DNA of 64,000 bases from JAPOXR01 sp965219635. GTDB lineage: Bacteria; Pseudomonadota; Alphaproteobacteria; Rhodobacterales; Rhodobacteraceae. The stretch spans positions 1,674,001-1,738,000 of the forward strand of contig OZ244783.1 in the NCBI GenBank assembly GCA_965219635.1. Reading direction: 5' to 3'. Shown here one piece after another: positions 1 to 7,589 of the stretch. Within the stretch, counting starts at the first letter, position 1. Each line of letters begins with the position of its first letter. The notes beneath the pieces were generated by a model, which was given only the letters and a program-made list of their open reading frames with translations, made no database searches and was not told the origin of the DNA. The translations under genes and the position numbers were made by a program.

Positions 1-194
1 TTGTCATTCGTGGTGAATGGCGAACCGGCGACCTCCAGCACATGTTCCTTCGTGCTTTCGCCAAGCGTCAGTTGCGCAAGTTGCGACTCGGGCGGGGTAT
101 AGCCGTGGTCCCGGTAGATTGGCGAGCAGGCTGCAACCCCGAACAGAATTGCTGTCGCAAGGAGCATAAACTGATGGGCGGATAACAAGCGCAT
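1..194 (-). CDS. bamE: BamE-like outer membrane assembly lipoprotein (partial)
   Basis: The N-terminal 64 residues are present; the rest lies beyond the window edge. Reading the minus strand from the ATG at 192-194 gives a short hydrophobic signal (about residues 8-22) ending in a lipobox V-A-A-C, with Cys23 as the expected lipidated residue. This is followed by SPIYRDHGYTPPESQLAQL, the opening of the SmpA/OmlA (BamE) family. BamE is a periplasm-facing lipoprotein that stabilises the BAM complex inserting beta-barrel proteins into the outer membrane. In Alphaproteobacteria bamE is commonly divergent from the DUF177-rpmF-plsX block, as here, although two RiPP precursor genes now lie between them. 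Confidence 0.85.
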   Translation of the reverse strand, partial: MRLLSAHQFMLLATAILFGVAACSPIYRDHGYTPPESQLAQLTLGESTKEHVLEVAGSPFTTND

Positions 195-589
195 CTCGAT
201 TCCAGTTCGTCCGCTTAAGACCGGCGCGTACCTAGCAACTTTGGCGCGCTCAAGTCCAGCGGACTCCTTGGCTTCGCAGCAATTCTTGCTGGTAGAAGCC
301 CTTCCACATCTTGCCTTCTGGCACGAAAATCCGCATACATTCCGCCTCACCTTGACACAGCGGGGCTAAGGCGCTGAACGGGCTAAATCGGGCGGTCGTA
401 GACGAACTCTCCTACTGCTCTTGCTGCCGAAGTGAACGGAACGGCCAAAACCGCTAGCCGATCACGGCAACCGGCTGCCCTTCAGGGAAAGGGAGATTCA
501 CGATTCACGACTGTTGGCTGCAGTGAAGTCTCCGAAGGCCGTTCAGTTGCTAATGCTACCAGCCAAGAGGACTGCCGCTGTCGAACACC
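195..589. other. Intergenic region between bamE and first RiPP precursor
   Basis: No convincing gene is seen. The part nearest the precursor gene (about 500-590) is its 3' flank. It shares a short stretch (GTTGGCTGC and flanking bases near 508-520) with the 3' flank of the second precursor (near 1325-1335), which suggests that the duplication included downstream sequence. The bamE promoter must lie close to 195-260, but no clear boxes could be chosen. Confidence 0.4.
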
Positions 590-919
590 CTACCATCCTG
601 GAGCACCTGAGGGCGGCTTGCCTCCATGACCCTGCCCACAGCAACTAAAACAGGCATTTCCACCAGCAACCGCTTCAAGAACCTCGTCACTGATTTCGCC
701 GTCAAAACCTTCCGGCGCCGGAGGGATCACCAAGTGCATCTTGTCCGGATGATCGCTGTCGGTAACCAGTAGGTCTACCCCGTCCGGCACATTATATCCC
801 GCCTCCGCAAGTACGCTGCGAGGGTCATCAAGCAGCCTTGATTTGTATTCATCGTCGCTCCAGGACTGAGCTACGACTTTTCCCCAAACCGCTCCCAAGT
901 TGTTCGCTGAATCTGACAT
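590..919 (-). CDS. NHLP-leader RiPP precursor peptide, copy 1
   Basis: A 109-residue protein resembling precursors with a nitrile hydratase alpha-subunit-like leader (NHLP family), which carry a long folded leader and a short C-terminal core released after a Gly-Gly motif. Visible features: leader residues 1-83 with W12/W20, the acidic DDEYKSRLLDDP segment and a hydrophobic LVIPPAP patch; the cleavage motif V-A-G-G at 84-87; and a 22-residue tail rich in Cys (90, 93, 94), Gly and Pro, ending in Trp. A purine-rich Shine-Dalgarno (GGGAGA) precedes the ATG. It is paralogous to the gene at 1405-1716: residues 6-41 are identical. No modifying enzyme (radical SAM, YcaO, LanM) or C39 peptidase exporter is in the window, so it looks orphaned. 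The natural product is unknown; family assignment is by motif only. Confidence 0.8.
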   Translation of the reverse strand: MSDSANNLGAVWGKVVAQSWSDDEYKSRLLDDPRSVLAEAGYNVPDGVDLLVTDSDHPDKMHLVIPPAPEGFDGEISDEVLEAVAGGNACFSCCGQGHGGKPPSGAPGW

Positions 920-1404
920 CGAATTCTCCCAATTGCTATTCGATCATGAAGGCCCATGCTGTTCAAAGAACTGCGATCGCCCTGATTGAGGAACACATCT
1001 CACTTAACTTTACAATTTGGTTCACACTAAACCAACTTGTTTCCACTTGCAACAACCTTGTTGATCAATCAACCGCGACAGCATTCAAGTTTTCCATACC
1101 GCGACAATCACAGCCAACTCTCATAGAGCACGCAATCACGTTTCCGGCTTTCAGTGTGCCAACGCCCTGAAGTGTATTGAGCACTGTCTTGCGGCGGCGA
1201 GTTTCTCGTTTGCTCTCACACTCTATCGTCGGGGGAAGAGCCCCTCGTGACTTTGGCAAGCCAAAACCGGCAGGTATGACATTCTCGTACCAACCCGGGC
1301 GGGAAACCACTCATGCTTCGCGGCTGTTGGCTGCCGCGAATAGGATGCAGCCACTGCGTAACAGCGCCTGCATCTCAACCGGGCTGCCGAAGCCGAATTC
1401 TTGA
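920..1404. other. Spacer between the two RiPP precursor genes
   Basis: No gene is supported; the short open frames here lack start signals and family features. It holds the upstream region of copy 1, including the TTGGTT-N7-AACCAA palindrome, and the 3' flank of copy 2 with a GC-rich hairpin (stem CGCGGC/GCCGCG at 1319-1324 and 1333-1338). The hairpin lacks a following U-tract, so it is not a standard intrinsic terminator. Confidence 0.4.
1017..1035. promoter_or_regulatory. Palindrome TTGGTT-N7-AACCAA, possible operator
   Basis: A perfect 6-bp inverted repeat with a 7-bp spacer lies about 100 bp upstream of the first precursor gene, in an AT-richer stretch that would suit a promoter. The symmetry fits a dimeric regulator site. 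No regulator gene is nearby, so the function is inferred from position and symmetry only. Confidence 0.35.
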
Positions 1405-1716
1405 TCAGAAGGGGTTTTTGCCTCCGCTCCCCTGACCACAGGTGCACGCGACGCACATTCCGCCGACCAGCCCTTCAAGACTCTCATCACCAATCTCGCC
1501 GTCAATGCCTGCCGGCGCCGGAGGAATGACCAGGTCAATCATGTCTGGACCACTGTCTCTGACCGAAACCCCTACCCCTTCAGGCACGTCAAATCCCGCC
1601 TCTGCAAGAACGCTGCGAGGATCGTCAAGCAGCCTTGATTTGTACTCATCGTCGCTCCAGGACTGAGCCACGACCTTTCCCCATACCGCACCCAAGTTGT
1701 TGGTTGAATTTGACAT
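1405..1716 (-). CDS. NHLP-leader RiPP precursor peptide, copy 2
   Basis: A 103-residue paralogue of the protein at 590-919. The ATG at 1714-1716 is chosen over upstream in-frame starts because it matches the first residue of copy 1 and has GTGAGGAC upstream. Leader residues 6-41 are identical to copy 1. The motif V-G-G (84-86) precedes a 17-residue tail with three cysteines (88, 91, 93). Both copies share a C-x2-C pair followed by the block CGQGxGGKxP. The leader is conserved while the tail differs in length and composition, as expected for one maturation enzyme acting on several substrates. No such enzyme is visible here; it would have to be encoded elsewhere, or the genes are relics. Confidence 0.8.
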   Translation of the reverse strand: MSNSTNNLGAVWGKVVAQSWSDDEYKSRLLDDPRSVLAEAGFDVPEGVGVSVRDSGPDMIDLVIPPAPAGIDGEIGDESLEGLVGGMCVACTCGQGSGGKNPF

Positions 1717-2205
1717 CGTATCCGTCCTCACCTTGTTTGATTTTGCCGGTTCATGTCGCATCCGGAACCAGCATCTTCCCAAATTAAGCGATCTATACGG
1801 CAGTTCACTTAATCTAGGAATTCCATCTTTACCGATATTGGCCGTGGTTGCAAGCACCATCGTAGTCAGTAATCCCTTTTGAGACTCGCATTGGCAGATG
1901 TGAACAATCGAAGGCCTTTGAAGTGAAGAGTGTCCGGCGAAACCGGCAGTTGGACAGCCGGCAGTAAAGAATTATGACTCTGAACTACTCTTTTCTCATT
2001 CGGCTTCGGGCAGCCATGATCGCCTGAAGTCAGAGTTCTTCAGGAGGCCCATCAGGTCAATGCTTGCCGCTACAAGTCTGGTGGCTCCTGGATCGCGCAA
2101 ATGTGCCATTTCCGGATCTTCCGGGCCACGCGCTGCGTCTTGAATTGCGGGCATCTGGCCTATATCGCTTGTTGCCCGCAGGCTGGACCAAAGATTGCAA
2201 GACCA
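1717..2205. other. Intergenic region between RiPP copy 2 and DUF177 gene
   Basis: Divergent promoter region for copy 2 (minus) and the DUF177-rpmF-plsX block (plus). An open frame continues from 2101 into the DUF177 gene, but its first 35 residues look unlike the family and are treated as untranslated. No RNA gene or strong terminator is seen. Confidence 0.35.
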
Positions 2206-2778
2206 ATGAATGAATTGATCCGCAGGGACTCAAGCGATCAGGTTAGGCCATTTGAGAAGCGAATTCTGCGCATTGGCGATCTCAGCACTTCCGCATCCAC
2301 TCGTTTCCGTTTCTTGCCTCATCAAGATGTCCAGAATGATCTTGCCCGGGAAATGCATGTCATTTCTATTGCGAAGCTCCGAATCCACGGTGAAATCTGG
2401 TCAGTATCTCCCGATGAGTGGCAACTGCAGGGCCAGGTTGGGGCAACGGTAACACAGGAATGTGTGATCTCGCTTGGCAACGTCAGAACACGTATCGACT
2501 CCACTGTACGGCGGCGTTTCCTTGCAGACCGGGCCCGTGTCTTTCCGGGACTTGAGTGCCGCGTCCCGGATGACGACACAGTTGAACCCCTTGGCGAGGA
2601 GGTAGACCTGCTCGAACTGGCACGGGAGGTGATGCTGCTGGAGCTTCCGACCTATCCGCGCCTCGAAAACGCGATCACACCTGCGCACCACACGGCAGAA
2701 CCCAGGCAGTCCGGCGAACCGGAGATCGAACGCCCCTTTGCGGTACTGTCGGAATTTCGCGACAGACTGGCGCAATAG
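2206..2778 (+). CDS. yceD: DUF177 (YceD) family protein
   Basis: A 190-residue protein with the DUF177 features: a central segment in which C-V-x-S/T follows a beta-rich stretch (VTQECVISL) and the acidic D-D-x-V-E-P-L...V-D-L-L-E-L-A-R-E core near the C-terminal third. The family is encoded upstream of rpmF in bacteria and is implicated in 23S rRNA/ribosome assembly; the biochemical role is not settled. The ATG at 2206 (MNELIRR) is preferred because the upstream extension is atypical. It is first in a block with rpmF, plsX, fabH, ihfA and merR. Confidence 0.8.
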   Translation: MNELIRRDSSDQVRPFEKRILRIGDLSTSASTRFRFLPHQDVQNDLAREMHVISIAKLRIHGEIWSVSPDEWQLQGQVGATVTQECVISLGNVRTRIDSTVRRRFLADRARVFPGLECRVPDDDTVEPLGEEVDLLELAREVMLLELPTYPRLENAITPAHHTAEPRQSGEPEIERPFAVLSEFRDRLAQ

Positions 2779-2909
2779 AAAAATTGGCATTGCGCACCCC
2801 CGAATTGATTGTATTTTCCGCACACTCCAACTACTCTTAGGGACTTGCGCCCTTGTGGCGGTCAGACACACACGCCGAGACGGCAATACTGAGGCATTCG
2901 AGTTAACTC

Positions 2910-3110
2910 ATGGCTGTACAACAAAACAAGGTGTCCCCGTCGCGGCGGAACAAGCGGCGCTCCCACGATGCACTCGTTGCGGCGAACTTCGCGGAATGCC
3001 CCGAATGCGGCGAACTGAAGTTGCCACATCACGTCTGCGCCGCATGCGGATACTACAATGGCAGGTTGGTCGTCGAAAAAGTCGAGGATGACATAGACGA
3101 CGCGGAGTGA
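2910..3110 (+). CDS. rpmF: 50S ribosomal protein bL32
   Basis: 66 residues, basic N-terminus (MAVQQNKVSPSRRNKRRSHDAL) and two Cys-x2-Cys knuckles (CPECG and CAACG), the zinc-ribbon form of bL32. The C-terminus is acidic. It binds 23S rRNA at the peptidyl-transferase side of the large subunit. It sits 131 bp after the DUF177 gene and 25 bp before plsX, the classic arrangement linking ribosome and phospholipid synthesis. Confidence 0.95.
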   Translation: MAVQQNKVSPSRRNKRRSHDALVAANFAECPECGELKLPHHVCAACGYYNGRLVVEKVEDDIDDAE

Positions 3111-3135
3111 CCCGGCCGCAAGGTTGTCGCGGTTG

Positions 3136-4206
3136 ATGCCCAGCACACGAGAATCTCAGAATAGTGACCCGCATGGGATCGTCATCTCGATCGATGCGAT
3201 GGGTGGCGACCTTGGTCCGGGTGCCGTGGTTTCCGGCATGGCCAAGGCAGCCAGGAAACATCCCGGCATCAGGTTTGAGGTGTATGGCGACAACGAGAAG
3301 CTCTCGCCAATGATCAAAAAGCAGAAGAGTCTGCGCGGCAGGTGCAAGTTGCACCATACCGACGATGTCGTCGAAATGACCTCGATCCCGAGCAGTGTGG
3401 TGCGCAACGGCCGCAAGACTTCAATGTGGTCTGCCATAGATGCTGTAAGCAGCAATCAGGCTCAGGCAGTCGTGTCATGCGGCAACACCGGCGCGCTCAT
3501 GGCCTTGTCGATGTTGCGATTGAAGAAGGCTCCAGGCACAAAACGGCCAGCGATGGCATGCCACTGGCCATCCCGTAATAGCCACGGATCGTCAATTCTA
3601 CTCGACGTTGGAGCCAATATCAGCGCTGACGAACAGGATCTGCGTTCATTTGCCATTCTGGGCGCAAATTATGCCCGGATTGGACTGGGACTGGCAAAAC
3701 CGAGAGTAGGCCTGCTCAACATCGGAAAGGAGTACACCAAGGGCAGAAGAGAGGTCAAAGCCGCAAACAGCCTCATTTCCGAAGATGCTGAAGAACACGG
3801 GTTTGAGTATGTCGGCTATCTGGAAGGCAGCGATATCCCAACCGATGTAGCGGATGTCTATGTCACCGACGGATTTACGGGCAATGCCATGATCAAGTCT
3901 GTCGAAGGGACTGCTGCATTGCTGCGGCAGTTCCTGCGTGAAGCGTTTAATCACACTTTCTTGTCACGCATCGGGGCGCTTTTTGCGTTAACATCGCTCA
4001 GGCGCCTGTCCAAACGGATTGATCCACGCCGGGTCAACGGCGCGGTATTCTTGGGACTTGATGGCACCGTGGTGAAATCGCATGGCAGCGCAGACGCGGT
4101 CGCAATCGCCGCAGCAGTCGACCTGGCGGTCAGGTTGTCGTTATCGGGGCCGGGCATTGTCGCAGCGGCAGGCAGAATATCCGAAGGCGCCGGTGCAAGG
4201 GGCTGA
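3136..4206 (+). CDS. plsX: Phosphate acyltransferase PlsX
   Basis: About 356 residues. PlsX converts acyl-ACP to acyl-phosphate for the PlsY-dependent first step of phospholipid synthesis, at the cytoplasmic face of the membrane. Family landmarks: DAMGGDLGPGAVV near the N-terminus, SCGNTGALMA, RPAMA, LLDVGAN and DGFTGNAMIKSVEG. The ATG at 3136 is chosen; a TTG four codons upstream (3124) is also possible. The stop is 7 bp from the fabH ATG, so the two are co-translated. Confidence 0.95.
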   Translation: MPSTRESQNSDPHGIVISIDAMGGDLGPGAVVSGMAKAARKHPGIRFEVYGDNEKLSPMIKKQKSLRGRCKLHHTDDVVEMTSIPSSVVRNGRKTSMWSAIDAVSSNQAQAVVSCGNTGALMALSMLRLKKAPGTKRPAMACHWPSRNSHGSSILLDVGANISADEQDLRSFAILGANYARIGLGLAKPRVGLLNIGKEYTKGRREVKAANSLISEDAEEHGFEYVGYLEGSDIPTDVADVYVTDGFTGNAMIKSVEGTAALLRQFLREAFNHTFLSRIGALFALTSLRRLSKRIDPRRVNGAVFLGLDGTVVKSHGSADAVAIAAAVDLAVRLSLSGPGIVAAAGRISEGAGARG

Positions 4207-4213
4207 GTGAGCC

Positions 4214-5191
4214 ATGAGCAGGAAGCGATCAGTCATAACGGGGGTGGGTCACTACCTGCCGGCCCGCGCGGTTCACAATGAGCACTTTGAGGAATTCCTT
4301 GACACCAGTGATGAGTGGATACTGGCCCGAACAGGCATCAAGACACGCTATTTCGCCGACACAAACGAAACGACATCAAGCATGGCCATTGCGGCGGCAC
4401 GCGAAGCTCTGGCAGACAGCGGCAATTCACCTTCGGATATAGATGCAATCGTCCTGGCTACTTCCACTCCCGACAACACCTTTCCCTCGACCGCAACTAC
4501 GGTTCAGGCTGAATTGGGCATGAATGGTGGCTTTGCCTTTGACATCCAGGCCGTTTGCGCCGGGTTCATTTATGCTCTTGCGAACGCCAACGCCTTGCTG
4601 ATGACTGGCGACGCCAGGAAGGTTCTGGTTATCGGGGCCGAGACGTTTTCCCGAATTTTGGACATGACCGACCGGGGAACATGCATCCTGTTTGGCGACG
4701 GTGCCGGCGCCATTGTACTTGAAGCAGAATCGGCAGAGGGTGAACCATCCGACAGGGGCATCCTGGCCACAAAGGTCTATTCCGACGGCAATTTCAAGCA
4801 TCTGCTTTACGTTGATGGTGGTGTTTCAACCACACAGACTGCTGGTCACCTCAGAATGAACGGGCGCGAGGTGTTTCGCCATGCGGTAGACAAGTTATCC
4901 AGCGCCGCCACCGAAGCACTCGGATCTGTCGGATTGGCGGCTGCAGATGTTGATGTGGTGATACCCCATCAGGCAAATCTGCGGATCATCTCGGCGACCA
5001 GCAAGAGACTTGGACTCTCGGACAAGAAGGTCGTCACGACGGTCCAAAGGCATGGCAACACCTCAGCGGCTTCGATACCTTTGGCCTTTCATCATGCCAG
5101 ATCAACAGGGGTCGTAAATCATGGCGACCTCGTGCTGACCAAGGCCATCGGCGGAGGTCTTGCCTGGGGCGCAGTTGTATTGCGGTGGTAG
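4214..5191 (+). CDS. fabH: 3-oxoacyl-ACP synthase III (FabH)
   Basis: 325 residues, standard length. It condenses acetyl-CoA with malonyl-ACP to start type II fatty-acid synthesis. The catalytic triad is visible: Cys115 in IQAVCAGF, His252 in IPHQANLRI and Asn282 in RHGNTSAASIP. The C-terminal GGGLAWGAVVLRW is typical. Directly downstream of plsX. Confidence 0.96.
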   Translation: MSRKRSVITGVGHYLPARAVHNEHFEEFLDTSDEWILARTGIKTRYFADTNETTSSMAIAAAREALADSGNSPSDIDAIVLATSTPDNTFPSTATTVQAELGMNGGFAFDIQAVCAGFIYALANANALLMTGDARKVLVIGAETFSRILDMTDRGTCILFGDGAGAIVLEAESAEGEPSDRGILATKVYSDGNFKHLLYVDGGVSTTQTAGHLRMNGREVFRHAVDKLSSAATEALGSVGLAAADVDVVIPHQANLRIISATSKRLGLSDKKVVTTVQRHGNTSAASIPLAFHHARSTGVVNHGDLVLTKAIGGGLAWGAVVLRW

Positions 5192-5290
5192 GAGACCAGC
5201 GTCCACCAATTGCTCAGTTTGCTTGATCAAGCAGCAATCCACCATAACCGGTAAATTTCTGTCCAAACCGTCTTCGGCGCCTGTTGTCGC

Positions 5291-5319
5291 TTGTATGTCG
5301 CAATGGTGTCGTAAATAAT
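5291..5319 (+). promoter_or_regulatory. Candidate sigma70-type promoter for ihfA-merR
   Basis: TTGTAT at 5291-5296 and AATAAT at 5314-5319 are separated by 17 bp, about 40 bp upstream of the ihfA start. Position and spacing support it; strength is unknown. Confidence 0.4.
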
Positions 5320-5357
5320 AGCGGCGGTCGACAGACTCAGCGGTTGTGGGAGGAACA

Positions 5358-5654
5358 TTGAAACCACTGACAAAGACGAGAGCCGACCTTACGTACGCGG
5401 TCTACAGAAACGTCGGCCTGTCGCGAAAGGACTGTGCCAACATGGTCGACGACGTGATTGGAGAGATGGCGGACGCCCTCGCCCGCGGCGAAAGCGTCAA
5501 GATTGCCGGATTTGGGATCTTCGAAATCCGGCAAAAGAATGAGCGGGAGGGCCGCAATCCGAAGACAGGTGTTGCGGCGTCGATTTCGCCACGCCGTGTG
5601 GTCGCATTCCGGCCGTCCACAATCCTCAAACGAAGGGTTAACTCTGAAAGCTGA
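5358..5654 (+). CDS. ihfA: Integration host factor subunit alpha
   Basis: 98 residues of HU/IHF fold. The TTG at 5358 is preferred as start because GGGAGG lies just upstream; a GTG at 5346 is in frame but has no better signal. Family features: LTKTRADL opening, the GESVKIAGFGIFEIRQK beta region, and the DNA-intercalating arm GRNPKTG with the conserved Pro. It bends DNA as a heterodimer with IhfB. The fabH-ihfA-merR order is characteristic of Alphaproteobacteria. Confidence 0.93.
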   Translation: MKPLTKTRADLTYAVYRNVGLSRKDCANMVDDVIGEMADALARGESVKIAGFGIFEIRQKNEREGRNPKTGVAASISPRRVVAFRPSTILKRRVNSES

Positions 5655-5664
5655 GTCAGTGGCG

Positions 5665-6300
5665 ATGTCCGCATCCGATAAAGCTCCAGATGCATTTCGA
5701 ACGATAGCCGAGGTCGCAGAGATCATCGGCGTGAAGCAGCATGTTCTACGCTACTGGGAAAGCCAGTTCGACCAGGTCAAGCCGGTCAAGCGCTCCGGCA
5801 ACCGCCGTCACTACCGACGGTCGGACATTGAACTGATTGCGGGTTTGAGGTTGCTGCTTCATGAGGAGAGCCTGACAATTAAGGGCGCACAACGGATACT
5901 CAGCCAGAAGGGAACCAGGCATGTCGCCAGCTTGGGCGCTGAGTACCTCGCCAAACAGCGACCAGCCATTGAAGACATTGAAACTGACGAAACACCTGGC
6001 CCGTTGCCGGAAATGCCAGGCAAGAAGGCAAATACCGGTATTCGGGTGTCCAGCCCAATAGCCGAGACTCCCGCAACCGTTGAATCTCTTGCTTTAGAAA
6101 CCGGGTCGCAGAAACCGGACAAGGCCATGATCAGTGTTGCAATTGCCGGGCGCACAGTTGCGATCCAAGCCGACTTGGTGAATAGCCTGAAGCCGGAAGA
6201 ACGGAACCAACTAGAGAAGCTGGTTGAACGCCTGAGCGCTGTCAAAACCCGAGCCGAAGCCGATATTCAGGCTGCCCGCAGCAAATTAGGCCTTGCCTAG
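5665..6300 (+). CDS. MerR-family transcriptional regulator
   Basis: 211 residues. The N-terminal winged helix (about 10-80) has the MerR signature: FRTIAEVAEIIGVKQHVLRYWESQF, then RRHYRRSDIELI. The middle part is low-complexity and the C-terminal 40 residues (ERNQLEKLVERLSAVKTRAEAD) form a predicted coiled coil. ATG 5665 lies 10 bp after the ihfA stop, so the two form an operon. The longer open frame upstream overlaps ihfA and is not used. The effector is unknown; no cysteine-rich metal-binding loop is seen. Confidence 0.9.
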   Translation: MSASDKAPDAFRTIAEVAEIIGVKQHVLRYWESQFDQVKPVKRSGNRRHYRRSDIELIAGLRLLLHEESLTIKGAQRILSQKGTRHVASLGAEYLAKQRPAIEDIETDETPGPLPEMPGKKANTGIRVSSPIAETPATVESLALETGSQKPDKAMISVAIAGRTVAIQADLVNSLKPEERNQLEKLVERLSAVKTRAEADIQAARSKLGLA

Positions 6301-6333
6301 CCTGCCCAAATCCCAATAGATTTCGACCCAAGT

Positions 6334-6411
6334 CGGGCCATAGCGCAGCCAGGTTAGCGCGTTCGTCTGGGGGGCGAAAGGTCGCGAGTTCAAATCTCGC
6401 TGGCCCGACCA
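6334..6411 (+). tRNA. tRNA-Pro (anticodon GGG)
   Basis: A complete cloverleaf can be drawn: acceptor CGGGCCA/TGGCCCG, D stem GCGC/GCGC, anticodon stem TTCGT/GCGAA with loop CTGGGGG (anticodon GGG, reads CCC/CCU), T arm GCGAG-TTCAAAT-CTCGC, and an encoded ACCA end. It lies 33 bp after merR and 51 bp before the dcd-like gene, a familiar alphaproteobacterial neighbourhood. Confidence 0.95.
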
Positions 6412-6462
6412 TTTGCCAGCGTTGATTGTTCGGACTCCGTTCAGACCTCAAGAGGCGCGTAG

Positions 6463-7557
6463 ATGGGCGGTGATAGTGAAGGCGTACTAGCCGACTTTCA
6501 GATCAAGGCGCTGGCTGACGCGGGCGCCATTCGTACCCTGGACCCTTTGACCGAGGATCAAGTCCAGCCTGCCAGCCTTGACTTGAGGCTTGGCAAGCAT
6601 GCCTTTCGAGTGCGGACATCCTTTCTTGCCGGTGCCGGCCGGGCTGTTGCCGACAGGATAAAGGAATACCAAATGCACAGGATCGACCTCACTGCCGGGG
6701 CGATCATGGAAAAGAACTGTGTCTATCTGGTCGAGTTGCAGGAAAGGCTGGATCTCGGTCAGTCTCAAATCTGCGCAGCTGCAAATGCCAAATCCTCCAC
6801 CGGTCGGCTCGACATTCTCACGCGCCTGATTGTCGACGGCGGCACGGAGTTTGACCGGGTTGAAGCCGGTTACCGAGGCCCGCTCTATGCAGAAATCTGC
6901 CCCCGCTCATTTTCGATCAAGGTCCGCACCGGGTCGCGACTCAACCAGATCCGTTTCAGGCGCGGCAATGCCGGACTGTCCGATGCCGACCTCAGCCAGG
7001 CTCATGAGAAATTCCGGCTGGTGGCAGGCGAAGCGGTCATCGACGGTGGACTTGGCTTTTCGGTAGACCTGAAGCGACCGGGCATGCTCGCCGGATACAA
7101 GGCGAAAGCGCATACGGGCATTGTCGATATCGACAAGGTGGCGGCCTATGGGATCGACGATTTCTGGGAACCGGTGAGAGCCGAAAGCGGACGCATCATT
7201 CTGGACCCCGGTTCCTTCTACATCCTGGTAAGCCACGAGTCCGTCAGCATTCCTCCAGGGTTCGCTGCCGAGATGATGCCCTATATGGCAATCGCGGGCG
7301 AGTTTCGCGTGCACTATGCCGGGTTTTTCGACCCAGGGTTCGGACACCGGGAGTCCGGTGGACAGGGATCACGCGGCGTGCTGGAGGTCAGATGCCATGA
7401 AGTCCCGTTCCTGCTGGAGCACGGCCAGATCGTCGGACGCCTTGCGTTTGAAAGAATGTCGGCTTTGCCGCTCGCCCCTTACGGAACGCGTACAAGTTCG
7501 TCTTACCAAGGCCAGGATTTGCGGCTCTCAAAGCACTTTCGGCAGGCTGGGGATTGA
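6463..7557 (+). CDS. dcd: Long-form 2'-deoxycytidine 5'-triphosphate deaminase
   Basis: 364 residues, roughly twice the usual 190-residue Dcd, as in the alphaproteobacterial long form built from two dUTPase/Dcd-like halves. The first half carries QVQPASLDLRLG and CAAANAKSSTGRLD. The second carries GSFYILVSHESVSIPPGFAAEM and YAGFFDPGFGH. It converts dCTP to dUTP (or dUMP) for thymidylate synthesis. ATG 6463 lies just after the tRNA-Pro. It converges with scpB, 32 bp apart. Confidence 0.85.
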   Translation: MGGDSEGVLADFQIKALADAGAIRTLDPLTEDQVQPASLDLRLGKHAFRVRTSFLAGAGRAVADRIKEYQMHRIDLTAGAIMEKNCVYLVELQERLDLGQSQICAAANAKSSTGRLDILTRLIVDGGTEFDRVEAGYRGPLYAEICPRSFSIKVRTGSRLNQIRFRRGNAGLSDADLSQAHEKFRLVAGEAVIDGGLGFSVDLKRPGMLAGYKAKAHTGIVDIDKVAAYGIDDFWEPVRAESGRIILDPGSFYILVSHESVSIPPGFAAEMMPYMAIAGEFRVHYAGFFDPGFGHRESGGQGSRGVLEVRCHEVPFLLEHGQIVGRLAFERMSALPLAPYGTRTSSSYQGQDLRLSKHFRQAGD

Positions 7558-7589
7558 AGTTGTTATGCGCTTCTGGCCCCGAAGAAGTG

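Noticed and set aside
1319..1338. GC-rich hairpin CGCGGC/GCCGCG downstream of RiPP copy 2
   Set aside because: No following U-tract and short stem with an 8-nt loop; not called as a terminator.
6242..6451. Minus-strand ORF across the tRNA-Pro, giving a protein with VGPARFELATF
   Set aside because: This peptide is the well-known false translation of the tRNA-Pro gene region; the tRNA cloverleaf is complete.
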